This document shows, in pieces, positions 14,130 through 24,459 of a DNA stretch of 30,044 nucleotides. Made by a program: the position numbers and the translations under genes. Within the stretch, counting starts at the first letter, position 1, and the number at the start of each line of letters is the position of its first letter. The DNA is from JAITWN01 sp964581365 (GTDB lineage Bacteria; Pseudomonadota; Gammaproteobacteria; SZUA-140): contig CAZOOF010000023.1 of NCBI GenBank assembly GCA_964581365.1, positions 1 to 30,044 on the forward strand, in the 5' to 3' direction. The notes beneath the pieces are model-generated. The model had not been told where the DNA came from and did no database searches. It saw only the letters and a list, made by a program, of their open reading frames with translations.

Positions 14130-16960
14130 TCACCGTCCCGGACCCGCCGCTGGCAAGCTACCGGCTGCAGTTCAATCGTGACTTTACCTTTGCCGACGCC
14201 ACGGCCATCGTCGAGTATCTGCACCGCCTCGGCATCAGTCATGTCTACGCCTCACCGTACCTCAAAGCGCGTCCGGGAAGTGCGCACGGCTACGACATCG
14301 TCGATCATGATGCGCTCAACCCGGAGATCGGCAGCGAGAGAGACTACGCAGCGCTGGTCGACGCGCTGCATCGCCGAGGCATGGGACAGATCCTGGACGT
14401 GGTGCCCAACCACATGGCGGTCGGCGGCGCCGACAACGCCTGGTGGCAGGATGTCCTCGAGCACGGGGAATCCTCGCGCTACGCCGGCTATTTCGACATC
14501 GACTGGCGCCCCGCCGATCCGGCGCTGCGCGGCCGGGTACTACTGCCGTTTCTCGGCGACTACTACGGCAAGGTGCTCGAGCGCGGCGAACTGTGCCCGG
14601 CGTTCGATGCAGAGACGGGCACGATCTCGGTCGAATACTACGGCCATCGCTTTCCGCTCGATCCGCGCAGCTATCCGGCAGCGCTCGCCGATGGCGTCAC
14701 CCTTCTCGACCATGCCGCAGCGGCGGAACTCGGCGCTGCGCTGGCGGGGTTCGCGTCGCACCCTCCCCGCGACGCGAGGCTTCCTCTTGAACGCGAGCGC
14801 CGCAGCGATGAGACGCGCACGGCGAAGAAGAAGCTGTCGCAGGCGTGCGCCCGCCATCCTGAAATCGTGGACGCCATCCAGCGTACGCTAGCACGGCTGC
14901 ATGGCGTCCCGGGAGAGCCGTCGAGCTTCGATGCCCTGCATGAACTCCTGGAAGCCCAGGCGTGGCGTCCGGCCTTCTGGCAGGTGGCTACCGACCAGAT
15001 CAATTATCGCCGCTTCTTCGACATCAACGAACTGGCGGGCCTGCGCGTCGAATGCCGGGAGGTATTCGATGATACCCACCGACTGGTGGCACGGCTGCTG
15101 GCGGAGCGTGCCATCGACGGTCTGCGCATCGACCACCCCGACGGACTGGCCGATCCCCAGCGCTACTTCGAGCAGCTGCAGCAACTCGCCGGACGACCGC
15201 TCTATGTGGTGGCGGAAAAAATTCTCGCTGGCTGGGAGCACCTGCCGCCCGAGTGGCCGATCGCCGGCACCACCGGCTACGATTTTGCCGGCACGCTGAA
15301 CGGCCTGTTCGTCTGGCCGCAGTCCGAGCGCAGGATGAACCGGATCTACCGCCGCTTTACCGGTCTCGGCACTCATTTCGACGAACTGCTCTACGAGCGC
15401 AAGAAGTACATCATCCGCGGCATTCTGTCGGCCGAGCTGAGCGTGCTCGGCAATCTGCTCTATCGCATCGCTCAGAACGATCGCCATACCCGTGACTTCA
15501 CCCGGCACGGGCTGCTCGACGCGATCACCGAAACGGTGGCCTGCTTCCCGGTATACCGCACCTACGTCACCGCCGATCGCGCATCAACCGAGGACCGGCG
15601 CTACGTCGAATGGGCAATCGCGCAGGCTACCCGGCGCAGTCCCCATACCCGCGCCGACCTCTACGCCTGGCTGCACGATACCCTGTTGCTGGCGGAGGCG
15701 CCGCGCATGTCGGCGCAGGCCCGCGCCGAGCGGCTCGAATTCACGCGCCGCTTCCAGCAATACACGGCGCCGGTGATGGCTAAGGGCATGGAAGACACCG
15801 CCTTCTATATCCACAATCGCCTGGTATCGCTCAACGACGTCGGGTTCGATCCGCGCGTGTGGTCGATCTCGACCGCCGCCTTTCATCATCAGAACCGCCA
15901 GCGCCTTGCCGATTGGCCCGATGCCATGATCTGCACCTCCACCCATGACAGCAAACGCGGCGAAGATACCCGCGCGCGCATCGATGTTGTTTCCGAGATC
16001 CCGGAAAAATGGCAGCTCCATCTCTCACGCTGGGCCCGCATCAATCAGGCGCGCAAGCTCCTCGTCGACGACATGCCTGCGCCATCGCGCAACGACGAAT
16101 ATCTGCTTTATCAGACGCTCTTTGGCGTCTGGCCGCCAACTCCCGAGCCCGATCTGGAGGAGCTCTGCGCGCGGGTGTCCAGTTATATGATCAAGGCCGC
16201 CCGCGAGGCCAAGCTCCACACCTCCTGGATGATGCCGGCGGAAGAGTACGAAGAGGCGTTGCGCCACTTCACTGCGGCGCTGCTGCATGATCCTGAGCGC
16301 AACGCCTTCCTCGCCGACTTCATTCCCTTCGTCACCGAACACATGCGCTTTGGTCTGCTGACCGGTCTGTCGCAGACGCTGCTGCGCCTCACCGCGCCCG
16401 GTGTGCCCGACACCTACCAGGGTTGCGAGCTGTGGAGCTGCAGCCTGGTCGATCCGGACAACCGCCGGCCGGTGGACTATGCCTCGCGACGGCGCATGCT
16501 CGATGAGCTCGAGTCCCGGATCGCCGCCGACGGACGGGAGGCCTGCGCCCGAGAACTGCTCGACAGCCTGCGGGATGGACGCGCCAAGCTCTATGTGACC
16601 TGGCTGACGCTACAGGCGCGCCGTGATCATGCCGGCCTCTATCGCCGCGGCGACTACGAGGCCTTGGAGGCAGTCGGTCCGCGGGCCGAACATGTGTGCG
16701 CCTTCGCCCGTGTCCACGACAAACTCAGGGCAGTGAGTGTTGCCGGGCGCTGGTTCGCGCGCCTGCACAAGGAGCGGCCGGGACCGCCTGTCGGGGAAGG
16801 CGCATGGGAAGACACCTGGCTGCAGCTGCCCGAGTCCGGACGCTGGCGCGACGCCTATACCGGCAAGCGGCGCCAGACCGAGATCCGCGACGGGGTGGCG
16901 CTACTGCCTCTCGCCCGCGTCTTCGACACCTTGCCGATCGCCCTCCTCCTCCCGGAATGA
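14126..16960 (+). CDS. treY: Maltooligosyl trehalose synthase TreY
   Basis: TreY converts the reducing-end alpha-1,4 bond of a maltodextrin into an alpha,alpha-1,1 bond. TreZ then cuts off trehalose, an osmotic and desiccation protectant. The start is ATG 14126, overlapping the treZ stop. The frame is open further upstream to 13808, but that part is the treZ shadow, and MITVPDPPLASYRLQFNRDFTFADA is the normal TreY N-terminus. Of the 944 residues, key sites are DVVPNHMAV, the nucleophile D336 (DGLRIDHPDG), acid/base E364 (YVVAEKIL) and D608 (TSTHDSKRGED). TQYTAPVMAKGMEDTAFY-like QQYTAPVMAKGMEDTAFYIH is a further family signature. The last 60 bp overlap a convergent hydrolase gene. No debranching treX/glgX is in the window. 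Confidence 0.95.
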   Translation: MITVPDPPLASYRLQFNRDFTFADATAIVEYLHRLGISHVYASPYLKARPGSAHGYDIVDHDALNPEIGSERDYAALVDALHRRGMGQILDVVPNHMAVGGADNAWWQDVLEHGESSRYAGYFDIDWRPADPALRGRVLLPFLGDYYGKVLERGELCPAFDAETGTISVEYYGHRFPLDPRSYPAALADGVTLLDHAAAAELGAALAGFASHPPRDARLPLERERRSDETRTAKKKLSQACARHPEIVDAIQRTLARLHGVPGEPSSFDALHELLEAQAWRPAFWQVATDQINYRRFFDINELAGLRVECREVFDDTHRLVARLLAERAIDGLRIDHPDGLADPQRYFEQLQQLAGRPLYVVAEKILAGWEHLPPEWPIAGTTGYDFAGTLNGLFVWPQSERRMNRIYRRFTGLGTHFDELLYERKKYIIRGILSAELSVLGNLLYRIAQNDRHTRDFTRHGLLDAITETVACFPVYRTYVTADRASTEDRRYVEWAIAQATRRSPHTRADLYAWLHDTLLLAEAPRMSAQARAERLEFTRRFQQYTAPVMAKGMEDTAFYIHNRLVSLNDVGFDPRVWSISTAAFHHQNRQRLADWPDAMICTSTHDSKRGEDTRARIDVVSEIPEKWQLHLSRWARINQARKLLVDDMPAPSRNDEYLLYQTLFGVWPPTPEPDLEELCARVSSYMIKAAREAKLHTSWMMPAEEYEEALRHFTAALLHDPERNAFLADFIPFVTEHMRFGLLTGLSQTLLRLTAPGVPDTYQGCELWSCSLVDPDNRRPVDYASRRRMLDELESRIAADGREACARELLDSLRDGRAKLYVTWLTLQARRDHAGLYRRGDYEALEAVGPRAEHVCAFARVHDKLRAVSVAGRWFARLHKERPGPPVGEGAWEDTWLQLPESGRWRDAYTGKRRQTEIRDGVALLPLARVFDTLPIALLLPE

Positions 16961-17821
16961 ATCGCGTCGGACAGCGAATGCGCGATCGAGCCATGCGGTC
17001 GCCCGGTCGCGGTATTCCTCGTGAATGAAAGCCGCGATATGACCATCGCCCGGTACGCGCCATAACGCGCGCGGCTCGCGCGCCGCGAGATAGAGCGCCG
17101 CGCCATGCTCGAAGGGAACGATCTGATCGTTGGCGCCGTGAATGATCAGCACCGGCGCCGGTGACAACTCAGCGATAGAGCGCACCGGGCTGTAGCGATC
17201 CGGGACGGTCAGGGCCAGCGGCCACTGCAGTGGCCAGGTCAGCCAGAACAGATCGAGTTTCTCGCGCGCGATGCGTCGGTAGCTGGCGAAGCTGCTGTCG
17301 AGAATGACGCCGCGCAGCGGCGGTGCTTCCGGGGCATGCACCAGCGCATGGACCGCGAGCGCACCCCCGAGACTCTGACCCAGGACCACCACGCCCTGAT
17401 CGCCCGCCTGCTCGTGGCGGGCCAGCCAGGACAACGCGGCCTGCACGTCGAGAATGGCGCCCTCGATCGATACCGATCCCTGTGATTGACCGTAACCCCG
17501 GTAGTCCGGCATCAGCACGGCATAGCCGCGCGAAGGCAGCCAATACACCGCGGGCAACTGGGTTGCCACGTTGCCGCCATTGCCGTGGAGAAACAGCACC
17601 GTGCCCTTGGTCTCGCCGACGGCGGGCAGATACCAGGCATGCAGCTCGACGCCATCGGCCGCACGCAGCCACACATCCTCCCAGGCCAGATCGGCGGCTT
17701 CGGGCGTGAAGGGAAGCGCGCGCTGGGGGTAGAAGAAAACCCGGCCGCAGCCAGCGAGAAAGATGGTCATCATCAGCGCCAGAAGCGCCGGGACGGTGCG
17801 GGTCAGAAGTAGGCGTGCCAT
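16901..17821 (-). CDS. Alpha/beta-hydrolase lipoprotein
   Basis: This is a predicted serine hydrolase anchored in the envelope; its substrate is unknown. It has 306 residues with a lipoprotein signal ending in lipobox L22-A-G-C25. The fold is clear: oxyanion loop HGNGGN (79-84), PDYRGYGQSQG (105-115), nucleophile S150 in VLGQSLGG, acid D232 in IIHGANDQIVP and H261 in GDGHIAAF. It resembles the BEM46/YfhR-like group of alpha/beta hydrolases. The gene begins 19 bp before the end of the DUF4105 gene and probably shares its mRNA. Its last 60 bp, coding for a charged tail (RRDSFREEEGDRQGVEDAGERQ in part), overlap the end of treY on the other strand. The tail lies after the hydrolase core, so it could have arisen by read-out into treY. 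Confidence 0.88.
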   Translation of the reverse strand: MARLLLTRTVPALLALMMTIFLAGCGRVFFYPQRALPFTPEAADLAWEDVWLRAADGVELHAWYLPAVGETKGTVLFLHGNGGNVATQLPAVYWLPSRGYAVLMPDYRGYGQSQGSVSIEGAILDVQAALSWLARHEQAGDQGVVVLGQSLGGALAVHALVHAPEAPPLRGVILDSSFASYRRIAREKLDLFWLTWPLQWPLALTVPDRYSPVRSIAELSPAPVLIIHGANDQIVPFEHGAALYLAAREPRALWRVPGDGHIAAFIHEEYRDRATAWLDRAFAVRRDSFREEEGDRQGVEDAGERQ

Positions 17822-19734
17822 GCCAGGTGAGCGAAGCCCTTGCCGGAACCGGCATCATGGCGTCCCCCGACCGAGAGGCGCAAGCCGTGATTCATACCGA
17901 AGGCGAGGCTTTGCTCGAGGGCAACTTCGCGCTCGTGATGGCGCGCGCCGGAACGGAACTCCTGGGCCCGGGCGTAAAGGTGCACTTTCCACGCCGGAAG
18001 CGGCCGCAGATACAGTCCCGCCTTCGCGCCGAGGCCAACGGCGTGATCGTGTTGCAGCCGTCCGGAAACATCGAGAGTGCCCTCGATCATGACGTATCCG
18101 AGCGCCCGCTCCCAGCGCCCGGCAGCGAGCCCCGCCCCGGCTTCGCTGCGCCACACCATGGGCCGGCGGCCGTCGGCGAGACGCTTGCGCACGAATCCAG
18201 TCCCCAGCCGCCACGATACCGGACGGAAGAAAGCATCGCGCGGCGCGATCGACAACACGTCGATGACATGCACGTGTTCGAGCCGAGTGCGGTCGCCGCG
18301 CGTGTCATGACGGAAACCGAAATCCAGGAAGTTGATCTGCGCCCCTTCGGCGTAGCCACCGGGCGGATCGAGCAGATCGTTGTAGGCGGGACGCAGCGCC
18401 AGTTGCAGGTAATCCCTGCCGGCCTCATGACCGGCGCCAAAGGCGACACGCCGGGTACCATGCGCCTGCTCGGGGCGAACCTCGGGCACGGGCGGCGCAT
18501 CGAGCGCTACTTCCGGCAGGCGACTGAGCGCGAGCAGCAGCTGACGCGAACGCCGCGCCGACTCATCGGCGGCGATGCGCCCGCGACCGGTCTCGTGCCG
18601 CAGCGCCATGTAGGCGCCGTCCAGCACGAGTGCGCGGCGCGCCGGCGGCGATTCCCGCAGCCCGTCATCGGCTTCGATCGCATCGAGGTCCGCATACTCG
18701 CCGTCCACGATGCGGCGTACCAGCGCGCGCTCCTCGGCCGAGAGCTCATCGAGCCGCGCGCGCAGCCGCGTATTACCCGCCGGACGGTACACCACTTCCT
18801 TGACCATCCCCGGCTCCCGGGCCATGGCCCGCACCGTGTCGACCGGAATCACCCAGCCGCGGAAACGCGCGCTGAGTTCCAGCTCGGGACGGGCCGCCTC
18901 GAACAGCGACAGGAGATGGTAGGCGCAGTTCTCGTCGAAGAAGTAGTAGTTGAACCAGGTTTCACCCAGCTCCCAGGCATGGCGCAGCAGGCGGTCGATC
19001 TCCTCCTGCGTGAAGTCGAGCCGGTATTCCCAGATATCGCGATTTTCGAGATCGCTGTATTCCTTGACCTTGACGTAATAGGGCGCGATCGAGAATTCAC
19101 CGGGATATAGCCCGGTCATGCTCTTGACGATGAATTTGACCTGCCCGTCACCGCCTGGATTGACAGCATAGTTGATGGCGTAGGCGAGCAACCGGGTGCG
19201 TTCGTCCTGGTCGGCGCCATCGACACGCAGCAGCGTGTGACCGAACATCGACGAAGGGTTGTTGATATAGGCCGAGGGGAAGACCAGGGTCAGTTCCGTG
19301 GCCTGAAGGTTTTCGCGCCAGGCCGCGAAGCGCGGACAGGGCTGCTCGGGCAGCAGCGCGGAATCGAATGCCAGCACTTCCTTCAGCCAGTGATAGCGGG
19401 CGACGAATCGGCACTGCGGATGCTGCACCTCTCCAGTCTCCTCCAGCGCCGGCGCGAAGAAGGCGCGCAGCGTCGCCTCCAGCTCGGCGCGCGGATCGGT
19501 CTTGCCGCGCGCCGCCAGGTAGAAGGAAGGATCATCGGCCTGACCCTTGACTCCCGGCAGGACCCAGTTGCGGCGGTAATGGATGAGAGCGTGCCACTGC
19601 CTGCTGCCGGACAGCTCTAGCGCGTGAGCCCGCTCGATGAGGTGATCAGCATAGAGCGCCGCGTCCGGAGCGGCCATGACACGGACGGACAGTCCGAAGC
19701 AGAGAAAAAGCAGAATCGGCAGGAAACGGAACAC
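17803..19734 (-). CDS. DUF4105 (Lnb_N) domain envelope protein with C-terminal barrel-like region
   Basis: This protein carries the DUF4105 domain, now also called the Lnb N-terminal periplasmic domain; some members act in lipoprotein N-acylation. I infer no exact reaction here. The frame is open to 19911, but that part runs across the upstream terminator. A GTG at 19734 gives a good signal peptide (VFRFLPILLFLCFGLSVRVMA) and 643 residues; no strong ribosome site supports it. Conserved elements are NPSSMFGHTLLR with H166 and FFDENCAYHLLSLFE with C270, a plausible His/Cys active pair. An uncharacterised central part follows (about 300-430). The last 200 residues have alternating beta strands and end in HLAWHAYF, an aromatic terminus like outer-membrane barrels. 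It is followed by the hydrolase gene with a 19-bp overlap. Confidence 0.85.
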   Translation of the reverse strand: MFRFLPILLFLCFGLSVRVMAAPDAALYADHLIERAHALELSGSRQWHALIHYRRNWVLPGVKGQADDPSFYLAARGKTDPRAELEATLRAFFAPALEETGEVQHPQCRFVARYHWLKEVLAFDSALLPEQPCPRFAAWRENLQATELTLVFPSAYINNPSSMFGHTLLRVDGADQDERTRLLAYAINYAVNPGGDGQVKFIVKSMTGLYPGEFSIAPYYVKVKEYSDLENRDIWEYRLDFTQEEIDRLLRHAWELGETWFNYYFFDENCAYHLLSLFEAARPELELSARFRGWVIPVDTVRAMAREPGMVKEVVYRPAGNTRLRARLDELSAEERALVRRIVDGEYADLDAIEADDGLRESPPARRALVLDGAYMALRHETGRGRIAADESARRSRQLLLALSRLPEVALDAPPVPEVRPEQAHGTRRVAFGAGHEAGRDYLQLALRPAYNDLLDPPGGYAEGAQINFLDFGFRHDTRGDRTRLEHVHVIDVLSIAPRDAFFRPVSWRLGTGFVRKRLADGRRPMVWRSEAGAGLAAGRWERALGYVMIEGTLDVSGRLQHDHAVGLGAKAGLYLRPLPAWKVHLYARAQEFRSGARHHEREVALEQSLAFGMNHGLRLSVGGRHDAGSGKGFAHLAWHAYF

Positions 19735-19765
19735 GAGTGGAGTTCGAAGAACCGGGGGCGGACAG

Positions 19766-19805
19766 CGTTTTCCGCATTCGCTCTCGGCGCGGGCGCCGGA
19801 AAACG
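19766..19805. repeat. Inverted repeat before the DUF4105 gene
   Basis: CGTTTTCCG (19766-19774) and CGGAAAACG (19797-19805) form a 9-bp perfect dyad with a 22-bp spacer. It lies between the DUF3015 terminator and the DUF4105 start, where that gene's own promoter should be. A palindrome GTGATCAC (19805-19812) abuts it. No confident -35/-10 pair is seen. Confidence 0.4.
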
Positions 19806-19815
19806 TGATCACTCG

Positions 19816-19847
19816 AAAAAAGACACCCGGCCGATCGGCCGGGTGTC
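19816..19847 (-). terminator. Perfect Rho-independent terminator after the DUF3015 gene
   Basis: The stem GACACCCGGCC / GGCCGGGTGTC is 11 bp and perfect, with loop GATC (19822-19847). On the minus strand it is followed directly by six T (19816-19821). It sits 20 bp past the DUF3015 stop. Confidence 0.95.
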
Positions 19848-19867
19848 CGTCATCTCTGACCCGGAGA

Positions 19868-20353
19868 TCAGGCCAGCCAGGCGTACTGCGCCAGCGTCTC
19901 GTCGGCGGCAAGCACGCGATTCAGCGCGTCGGCGACATCTGCAGAGCTCACCTGCTCCGATGCGACGATTTCACCGAAGTGCTCGCGCGTGGCAGCGAAG
20001 AACGCCGCGCGGTCTGCCTCGGAAACGCCGATCAGGCTCGCCAGCGAAGCCAGGGTCTCGCCCTCGCCCACCGCCATTTCATAGGCCAGCTTGTCCAGGT
20101 TGGTGTCGAGGAACATCGCCACCTTGTGCGGAACGGTCACGGTCCCATCCTGCGAGCAACCCAGGGTACCGGAGGAAATGCCGAAGGTCTGATTGCCAAA
20201 GATGCCGTTGGTCGTGGCGGCGAGCACCTGCGGAGCAACGCCCGACTGGCCCTCGAACAGAATGCTGCCGGCGCCGCAGCCAACGTTGTTGGCCTGAGCC
20301 GCAGCGAACGGAGCGATAGCCACAAGAGCCGCAAAGACGAACTTCTTCTTCAT
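19868..20353 (-). CDS. DUF3015 family periplasmic protein
   Basis: This is a small secreted protein of unknown function in the DUF3015 family, which is common in Gammaproteobacteria. The start is ATG 20353, with GAAGGGGGAA a few bases upstream; the longer open frame to 20542 lacks a signal peptide and is rejected. The 161 residues begin with a signal peptide (1-21, cleaved after AAAQA). The mature form NNVGCGAGSILFEGQSGVAPQVLAATTNGIFGNQTFGISSGTLGC is the family signature, and C26 and C66 probably form a disulfide. The second half is helical (AMFLDTNLDKLAYEMAVGEGETLASLASLIG and HFGEIVASE). A strong terminator follows, so it is largely transcribed alone even though DUF4105 lies next on the same strand. 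Confidence 0.9.
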   Translation of the reverse strand: MKKKFVFAALVAIAPFAAAQANNVGCGAGSILFEGQSGVAPQVLAATTNGIFGNQTFGISSGTLGCSQDGTVTVPHKVAMFLDTNLDKLAYEMAVGEGETLASLASLIGVSEADRAAFFAATREHFGEIVASEQVSSADVADALNRVLAADETLAQYAWLA

Positions 20354-20564
20354 GGGGTTCCCCCTTCGTTGTTGATCGTCATTTCCCTTCAAGCAGAGTG
20401 CATCCGCCGATTGCGTCCGGCGCTGCCCTTGCCCATTTGCACAGCGGGCGATCACCCACCGGCTGCGCACCAAGATAGCATGGCTCCAACGCCGGCGAAA
20501 CACCGCCCGCCGTCCGTCCGGCAGCCACGTGAGCCAGCGCACAAAAGCGCGCGGAAAAACCCGT

Positions 20565-21932
<1,368 letters not shown>

Positions 21933-21935
21933 GCC

Positions 21936-23018
21936 TCAGCCGCCGGTCTCGACGAACGGAACCCGCGGCGCGACGCCACACAGCAGTTCGTAGGGAATGG
22001 TCGATGCGCTACGGGCCACTTCCTCGACCGGCAGATGCGGTCCCCACAGCTCGACATCGTCACCCACCCCGGCATCAGGGAAACCGCGCAGATCCACACA
22101 CAGCATGTCCATGCACACCCGGCCGATGATCGGCGTACGCCGGCCGCGCAGCCATACCGGGGTATCCGGCGCGATGTGGCGGGGATAGCCATCACCGTAG
22201 CCGACCGCTACCACCCCGACCGGCATATCCTCGGGACATACCCAGATTCCGCCATAGCCGACGCAATCACCGCGGCGCAGATGATTGATGGCGATGATGC
22301 GGGACATGAAGCTCATCACCGGCCGCAGCCCCTCGTCAGCGGCGACGGAGTCGGCAAACGGAGAGGCACCGTAGAGCATGATTCCGGGGCGCACCCAGTC
22401 GGCATGCGTGGCGGGCGAACGCAGAATGCCGGCCGAGTTGGCGATGCTGCGCTCCCCCTGAAGTCCCGCTGTCGCCTCGGCGAAGACACGGACCTGCTCG
22501 GCAGTGACCGGCATCCCGGGATCATCGGCGCAGGCGAGATGGGTCATCAGACGGATGCGAGGGGAAACCGCCGAGCACGCCCGCAGGCGCCGCCAGGCCT
22601 CCTGCACGCGCCCGGGCGCGAAGCCGAGTCGGTGCATGCCGGTATCGACCTTCAGCCACACCGAAAGCGGACGCAGCAGCGACGCGCGCTCCAGCGCCAT
22701 CAGCTGGCGTTCATCATGGATCACCACCGACAGGCGGTGACGGGCAATCTCGGGAAGTTCGGCGGGTTCGAAGAAGCCCTCGAGCAGCACGATCGGATGA
22801 GCGGCGCCCGCCTCGCGCAACACCACGCCCTCTTCCACTCCCACCACGCCGAAGCCGTCGGCCTCGCGCAGGGCGCCGGCACTGCGCACCAGGCCATGGC
22901 CGTAGCCATTGGCCTTGATCACCGCCAGCACGCGCGCGCCGGGCGCAGCAGTCCTGACCCGCCTAAGGTTTGCGCGCAGGGCCTCGATGTCGATCAAGGC
23001 CCGTGTGGGACGCGTCAT
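21936..23018 (-). CDS. alr: Alanine racemase
   Basis: This PLP enzyme interconverts L- and D-alanine, supplying D-Ala for peptidoglycan. Its 360 residues match the family (E. coli 359). The PLP lysine is K35 in AVIKANGYGHG and the opposite catalytic base is Y255 in CVGYGGIW. Other markers are K123 in LKVDTGMHRLG, MTHLACADDP, NSAGILR, RPGIMLYG and the C-terminal MDMLCVDL. The start ATG 23018 overlaps the dnaB stop by ATGA, a conserved dnaB-alr arrangement. Whether it is the biosynthetic or catabolic isozyme cannot be judged from sequence, but the dnaB linkage favours the constitutive one. An unrelated long frame on the opposite strand covers this gene and radA and is not coding. Confidence 0.97.
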   Translation of the reverse strand: MTRPTRALIDIEALRANLRRVRTAAPGARVLAVIKANGYGHGLVRSAGALREADGFGVVGVEEGVVLREAGAAHPIVLLEGFFEPAELPEIARHRLSVVIHDERQLMALERASLLRPLSVWLKVDTGMHRLGFAPGRVQEAWRRLRACSAVSPRIRLMTHLACADDPGMPVTAEQVRVFAEATAGLQGERSIANSAGILRSPATHADWVRPGIMLYGASPFADSVAADEGLRPVMSFMSRIIAINHLRRGDCVGYGGIWVCPEDMPVGVVAVGYGDGYPRHIAPDTPVWLRGRRTPIIGRVCMDMLCVDLRGFPDAGVGDDVELWGPHLPVEEVARSASTIPYELLCGVAPRVPFVETGG

Positions 23019-24433
23019 GCATACCCCCCCTCGCCATGATAGCCATCGGAGATATAGTTCTCGAAACGCGTGTACTGGCCGAGGAAGGTCAGGCGCACGG
23101 TGCCGATCGGACCGTTACGCTGCTTGCCGATGATGATTTCGGCAATGCCCTTCTCCGGGCTTTCCTTGTCATAAACCTCGTCGCGGTAGATGAAGACGAT
23201 GAGGTCGGCGTCCTGCTCGATGGCGCCGGACTCGCGCAGATCCGACATCACCGGACGCTTGTTGGGACGCTGCTCGAGACTGCGGTTGAGCTGTGACAGG
23301 GCGATCACCGGCACCGACAGCTCCTTCGCCAACGCCTTCAGCGAACGCGAGATCTCGCTGATCTCGTTGGTGCGGTTCTCCTTCATGCCCGGCACCTGCA
23401 TGAGCTGCAGGTAGTCGAGAATGATCAGGCCCAGACCCTGCCCGGTGTTGCGCTCTAGTTCACGATCGATACGGCGCGCCCGCGCGCGCAGTTCGGTGGG
23501 CGACAGCGCCGGCGTGTCGTCGATGAACATCGGCGCCTCGCTCAGCAGGCTCATCGCCGAGGTGAGGCGCGGCCAGTCGTCGTCGGTCAGCTTGCCGGTG
23601 CGCACGCGATGCTGGTCGATGCGCCCGAGCGAGGACAGCATGCGCAGCACCAGCTGTTCGGCCTGCATTTCCATGCTGAACACGGCCACCGGCACGCGGC
23701 TCTTGATCGCCACATGCTCAGCGATGTTCATCACGAAACTGGTCTTACCCATCGAGGGGCGGCCGGCCACGATGACGAGATCGGTGTCCTGCAGCCCCGA
23801 GGTCATTTCGTCGAGATCGGAGAAGCCAGTCGGGGTGCCGGTGTAGGCGCCGGCGTTGTGATACAGCTTGTCGATGCGATCGGTAACATCGCCGAGCAGA
23901 TCCTTGACCGCGCGGAAGCTCTGCCGGTTGCGTCGCCCCTGTTCGGCGATCTTGTAGATCAGGCTCTCGGCGTGATCGATGATCTCGTTGCAGTCCCGGC
24001 CTTCGGGGTTGAAGGCGCTCTCACCGATCTTGCCGGCGACCTCGATGAGCTGGCGCAGCACCGAGCGCTCGCGCACGATGGCCGCATAGGTGCGGATGTT
24101 GGCGGCGCTCGGCGTGGAAGACGCCATCTCCGCCAGATAGGCAAAGCCGCCGGCCTCGTCCAGCAGCTTCTGGTGAGCGAGCCACTCGGAAACGGTAACC
24201 ACATCCACCGGCTGGGCGGCATTGGACAGCGCGGCGATCGCGCGAAAGATCAGCCGGTGTTCGTGACGGTAGAAGTCCTGCTCGATCACCTGGTCGGCAA
24301 CCGTCTCCCAGGCGGAGTTGTCGAGCATCAGCCCGCCGAGCACGGACTGCTCCGCCTCCTGCGAATAGGGAGGCAGGCGCAGCCGCTCGGCCGAGCGCGC
24401 GCCCGCTTCCGGGCCGGCCAGCACCTTGTGCAT
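23015..24433 (-). CDS. dnaB: Replicative DNA helicase DnaB
   Basis: DnaB is the hexameric 5'-3' helicase of the replication fork. ATG 24433 is preferred to the GTG at 24442 because AGGAAG lies 8 nt before the ATG but runs into the GTG. This gives 472 residues (E. coli 471). The N-terminal domain starts LRLPPYSQEAEQSVLGGLMLD. The linker contains GTPTGFSDLDEMTSGLQ. Walker A is GRPSMGKTS, Walker B is LGLIILDYLQLM, and SQLNRSLEQRPNKRPVMSDLRESGAIEQDAD is the diagnostic H4/DNA-loop region. No intein is present. The gene sits between rplI and alr, as in many Gammaproteobacteria. Confidence 0.98.
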   Translation of the reverse strand: MHKVLAGPEAGARSAERLRLPPYSQEAEQSVLGGLMLDNSAWETVADQVIEQDFYRHEHRLIFRAIAALSNAAQPVDVVTVSEWLAHQKLLDEAGGFAYLAEMASSTPSAANIRTYAAIVRERSVLRQLIEVAGKIGESAFNPEGRDCNEIIDHAESLIYKIAEQGRRNRQSFRAVKDLLGDVTDRIDKLYHNAGAYTGTPTGFSDLDEMTSGLQDTDLVIVAGRPSMGKTSFVMNIAEHVAIKSRVPVAVFSMEMQAEQLVLRMLSSLGRIDQHRVRTGKLTDDDWPRLTSAMSLLSEAPMFIDDTPALSPTELRARARRIDRELERNTGQGLGLIILDYLQLMQVPGMKENRTNEISEISRSLKALAKELSVPVIALSQLNRSLEQRPNKRPVMSDLRESGAIEQDADLIVFIYRDEVYDKESPEKGIAEIIIGKQRNGPIGTVRLTFLGQYTRFENYISDGYHGEGGYA

Positions 24434-24459
24434 CGGGTCCACTTCCTATGCTCCCCCCG

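Noticed and set aside
19735..19911. DUF4105 start at 19911
   Set aside because: It would run through the DUF3015 terminator and put about 59 residues before the signal peptide.
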